Shown piece after piece: positions 5,478-6,080 of a stretch of 6,080 nt of DNA. The translations under genes were made by a program, and so were the position numbers. Position 1 is the stretch's first letter. Each line of letters opens with the position of its first letter. The notes beneath the pieces are model-generated. The model saw only the letters and a program-made list of their open reading frames with translations, was not told the DNA's origin and did no database searches. Origin of the DNA: Anaerolineae bacterium (GTDB lineage Bacteria; Chloroflexota; Anaerolineae; 4572-78; NAK82); NCBI GenBank assembly GCA_030598425.1, contig JAUVPY010000181.1, positions 1 through 6,080 of the forward strand, in the 5' to 3' direction.

Positions 5478-6080
5478 ATGACTGATAAACCTGTTATAGC
5501 ATATTGTGTAAAGTGTCGCGAAAAGCGCGAGATGTTATCCCCAGAGCCAACTTTCACCGCCAATGGCTCGCCTGGCACGCGTGGCACGTGCTCGGTCTGC
5601 GGGACCGGAATGTTTAGAATGGGGGCTACCCCAGCTCACGAGGGGTTGTCCAAACCTGAGGTGAAGGTTAAGCCCAAGAAAACCAAAAACAATCGAAAGG
5701 GACGGCTGGTCATCGTCGAGTCGCCCGCCAAAGCGCGAACAGTGGGAAGGTTCCTGGGGCGGGGCTACGTTGTCAAGGCATCCGTTGGCCACGTGCGTGA
5801 CCTGTTACGTTCCCAACTCTCCGTTGACGTCGAGAACGATTTTGCACCCAAATACCGCGTGCCTAAGGAAAAGCGACCTGTTGTCAAAGAGTTAAAAGCT
5901 GCTGCGAAACAGGCTAAGGAGGTATATCTTGCCACCGATCCCGACCGGGAGGGAGAGGCTATCGCCTGGCACTTGATGGAGGCTACAGATATTGACGAAG
6001 AGCGGGTGCGGCGAGTCGTATTCCACGAGATTACCAACAACGCCATCGCCGAGGCATTCGCCCACCCTCGGGGCGTGGAC
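5478..6080 (+). CDS. topA: DNA topoisomerase I with N-terminal DUF5679-type zinc module, 3' partial
   Basis: Type IA topoisomerase relaxes negatively supercoiled DNA through a 5'-phosphotyrosine intermediate. The first 201 codons are visible and the frame runs off the right edge, so the catalytic tyrosine is not seen. Residues 1-50 form a small module with C10-x2-C13 and C38-x2-C41, plus [21 protein letters not shown] nearby read as a DUF5679-like zinc ribbon. A lysine-rich linker follows (61-74). The TOPRIM domain then starts at [10 protein letters not shown] (77-86; E81 is the expected catalytic acid), continues with [11 protein letters not shown] (99-109) and reaches [13 protein letters not shown] (152-164), whose D154, D156 and E158 match the metal-binding DxDxE motif. 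FHEIT (182-186) is also typical. In E. coli TopA the TOPRIM domain begins at the N-terminus and zinc modules are C-terminal, so the module here is an added N-terminal fusion. ATG 5478 is chosen because it includes both Cys pairs; the Shine-Dalgarno is poor. Confidence 0.95.
   Translation, partial: MTDKPVIAYCVKCREKREMLSPEPTFTANGSPGTRGTCSVCGTGMFRMGATPAHEGLSKPEVKVKPKKTKNNRKGRLVIVESPAKARTVGRFLGRGYVVKASVGHVRDLLRSQLSVDVENDFAPKYRVPKEKRPVVKELKAAAKQAKEVYLATDPDREGEAIAWHLMEATDIDEERVRRVVFHEITNNAIAEAFAHPRGVD

Overview
The window (about 55-60% GC by eye) comes from a bacterial chromosome. It holds the 3' end of an alpha-2-macroglobulin (A2M) family gene on the + strand, a convergent winged-helix/AAA+ ATPase gene on the - strand, and then a + strand series: dprA, a mannose-1-phosphate guanylyltransferase gene (manC type) and the 5' end of topA. 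A long bacterial A2M, a TopA with an N-terminal four-cysteine zinc module (DUF5679 type), and this wHTH-AAA+ ATPase together suggest a Chloroflexota-like lineage such as Anaerolineae. That placement is inferred from protein style only and is tentative.

The outstanding feature is at 144-146. The A2M reading frame is open from the left edge to 1577 except for one in-frame TGA. This TGA replaces exactly the thioester cysteine of the C-x-E-Q motif (LPHG-[TGA]-FEQTTSATYPNVL). The usual family sequence there is PYGCxEQ. The flanks read as ordinary A2M on both sides and no other lesion is visible. The visible fragment encodes no cysteine at all. A perfect 6-bp hairpin with a GGC loop starts 11 nt after the TGA, its loop lies 17 nt after it, and a 5-bp lower stem encloses it, which is the geometry of a bacterial SECIS element. 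The simplest exciting reading is a selenocysteine-containing A2M that would form an internal selenoester instead of a thioester. The competing readings are a recent nonsense mutation or a base-call error. TGA is used as a normal stop by two other genes here (the ATPase and manC), so genome-wide reassignment is unlikely.

Layout: <3-1577 A2M C-terminal half (+); 1591-2898 wHTH-AAA+ ATPase (-), convergent with A2M across 13 bp; 2899-3116 divergent intergenic region with a sigma70-like promoter on each strand; 3117-4229 dprA (+); 4271-5350 manC (+), 41 bp downstream and probably cotranscribed with dprA; 5351-5477 intergenic with two hairpins; 5478->6080 topA (+), running off the right edge. In many bacteria dprA lies directly next to topA; here manC sits between them.

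The genes do not form one pathway. A2M acts outside the cytoplasm as a protease trap, DprA handles incoming single-stranded DNA, ManC makes GDP-mannose for surface glycans, and TopA relaxes negative supercoils. No selA, selB, selD, tRNA-Sec, mobile element, CRISPR array, rRNA or tRNA was seen in the window.
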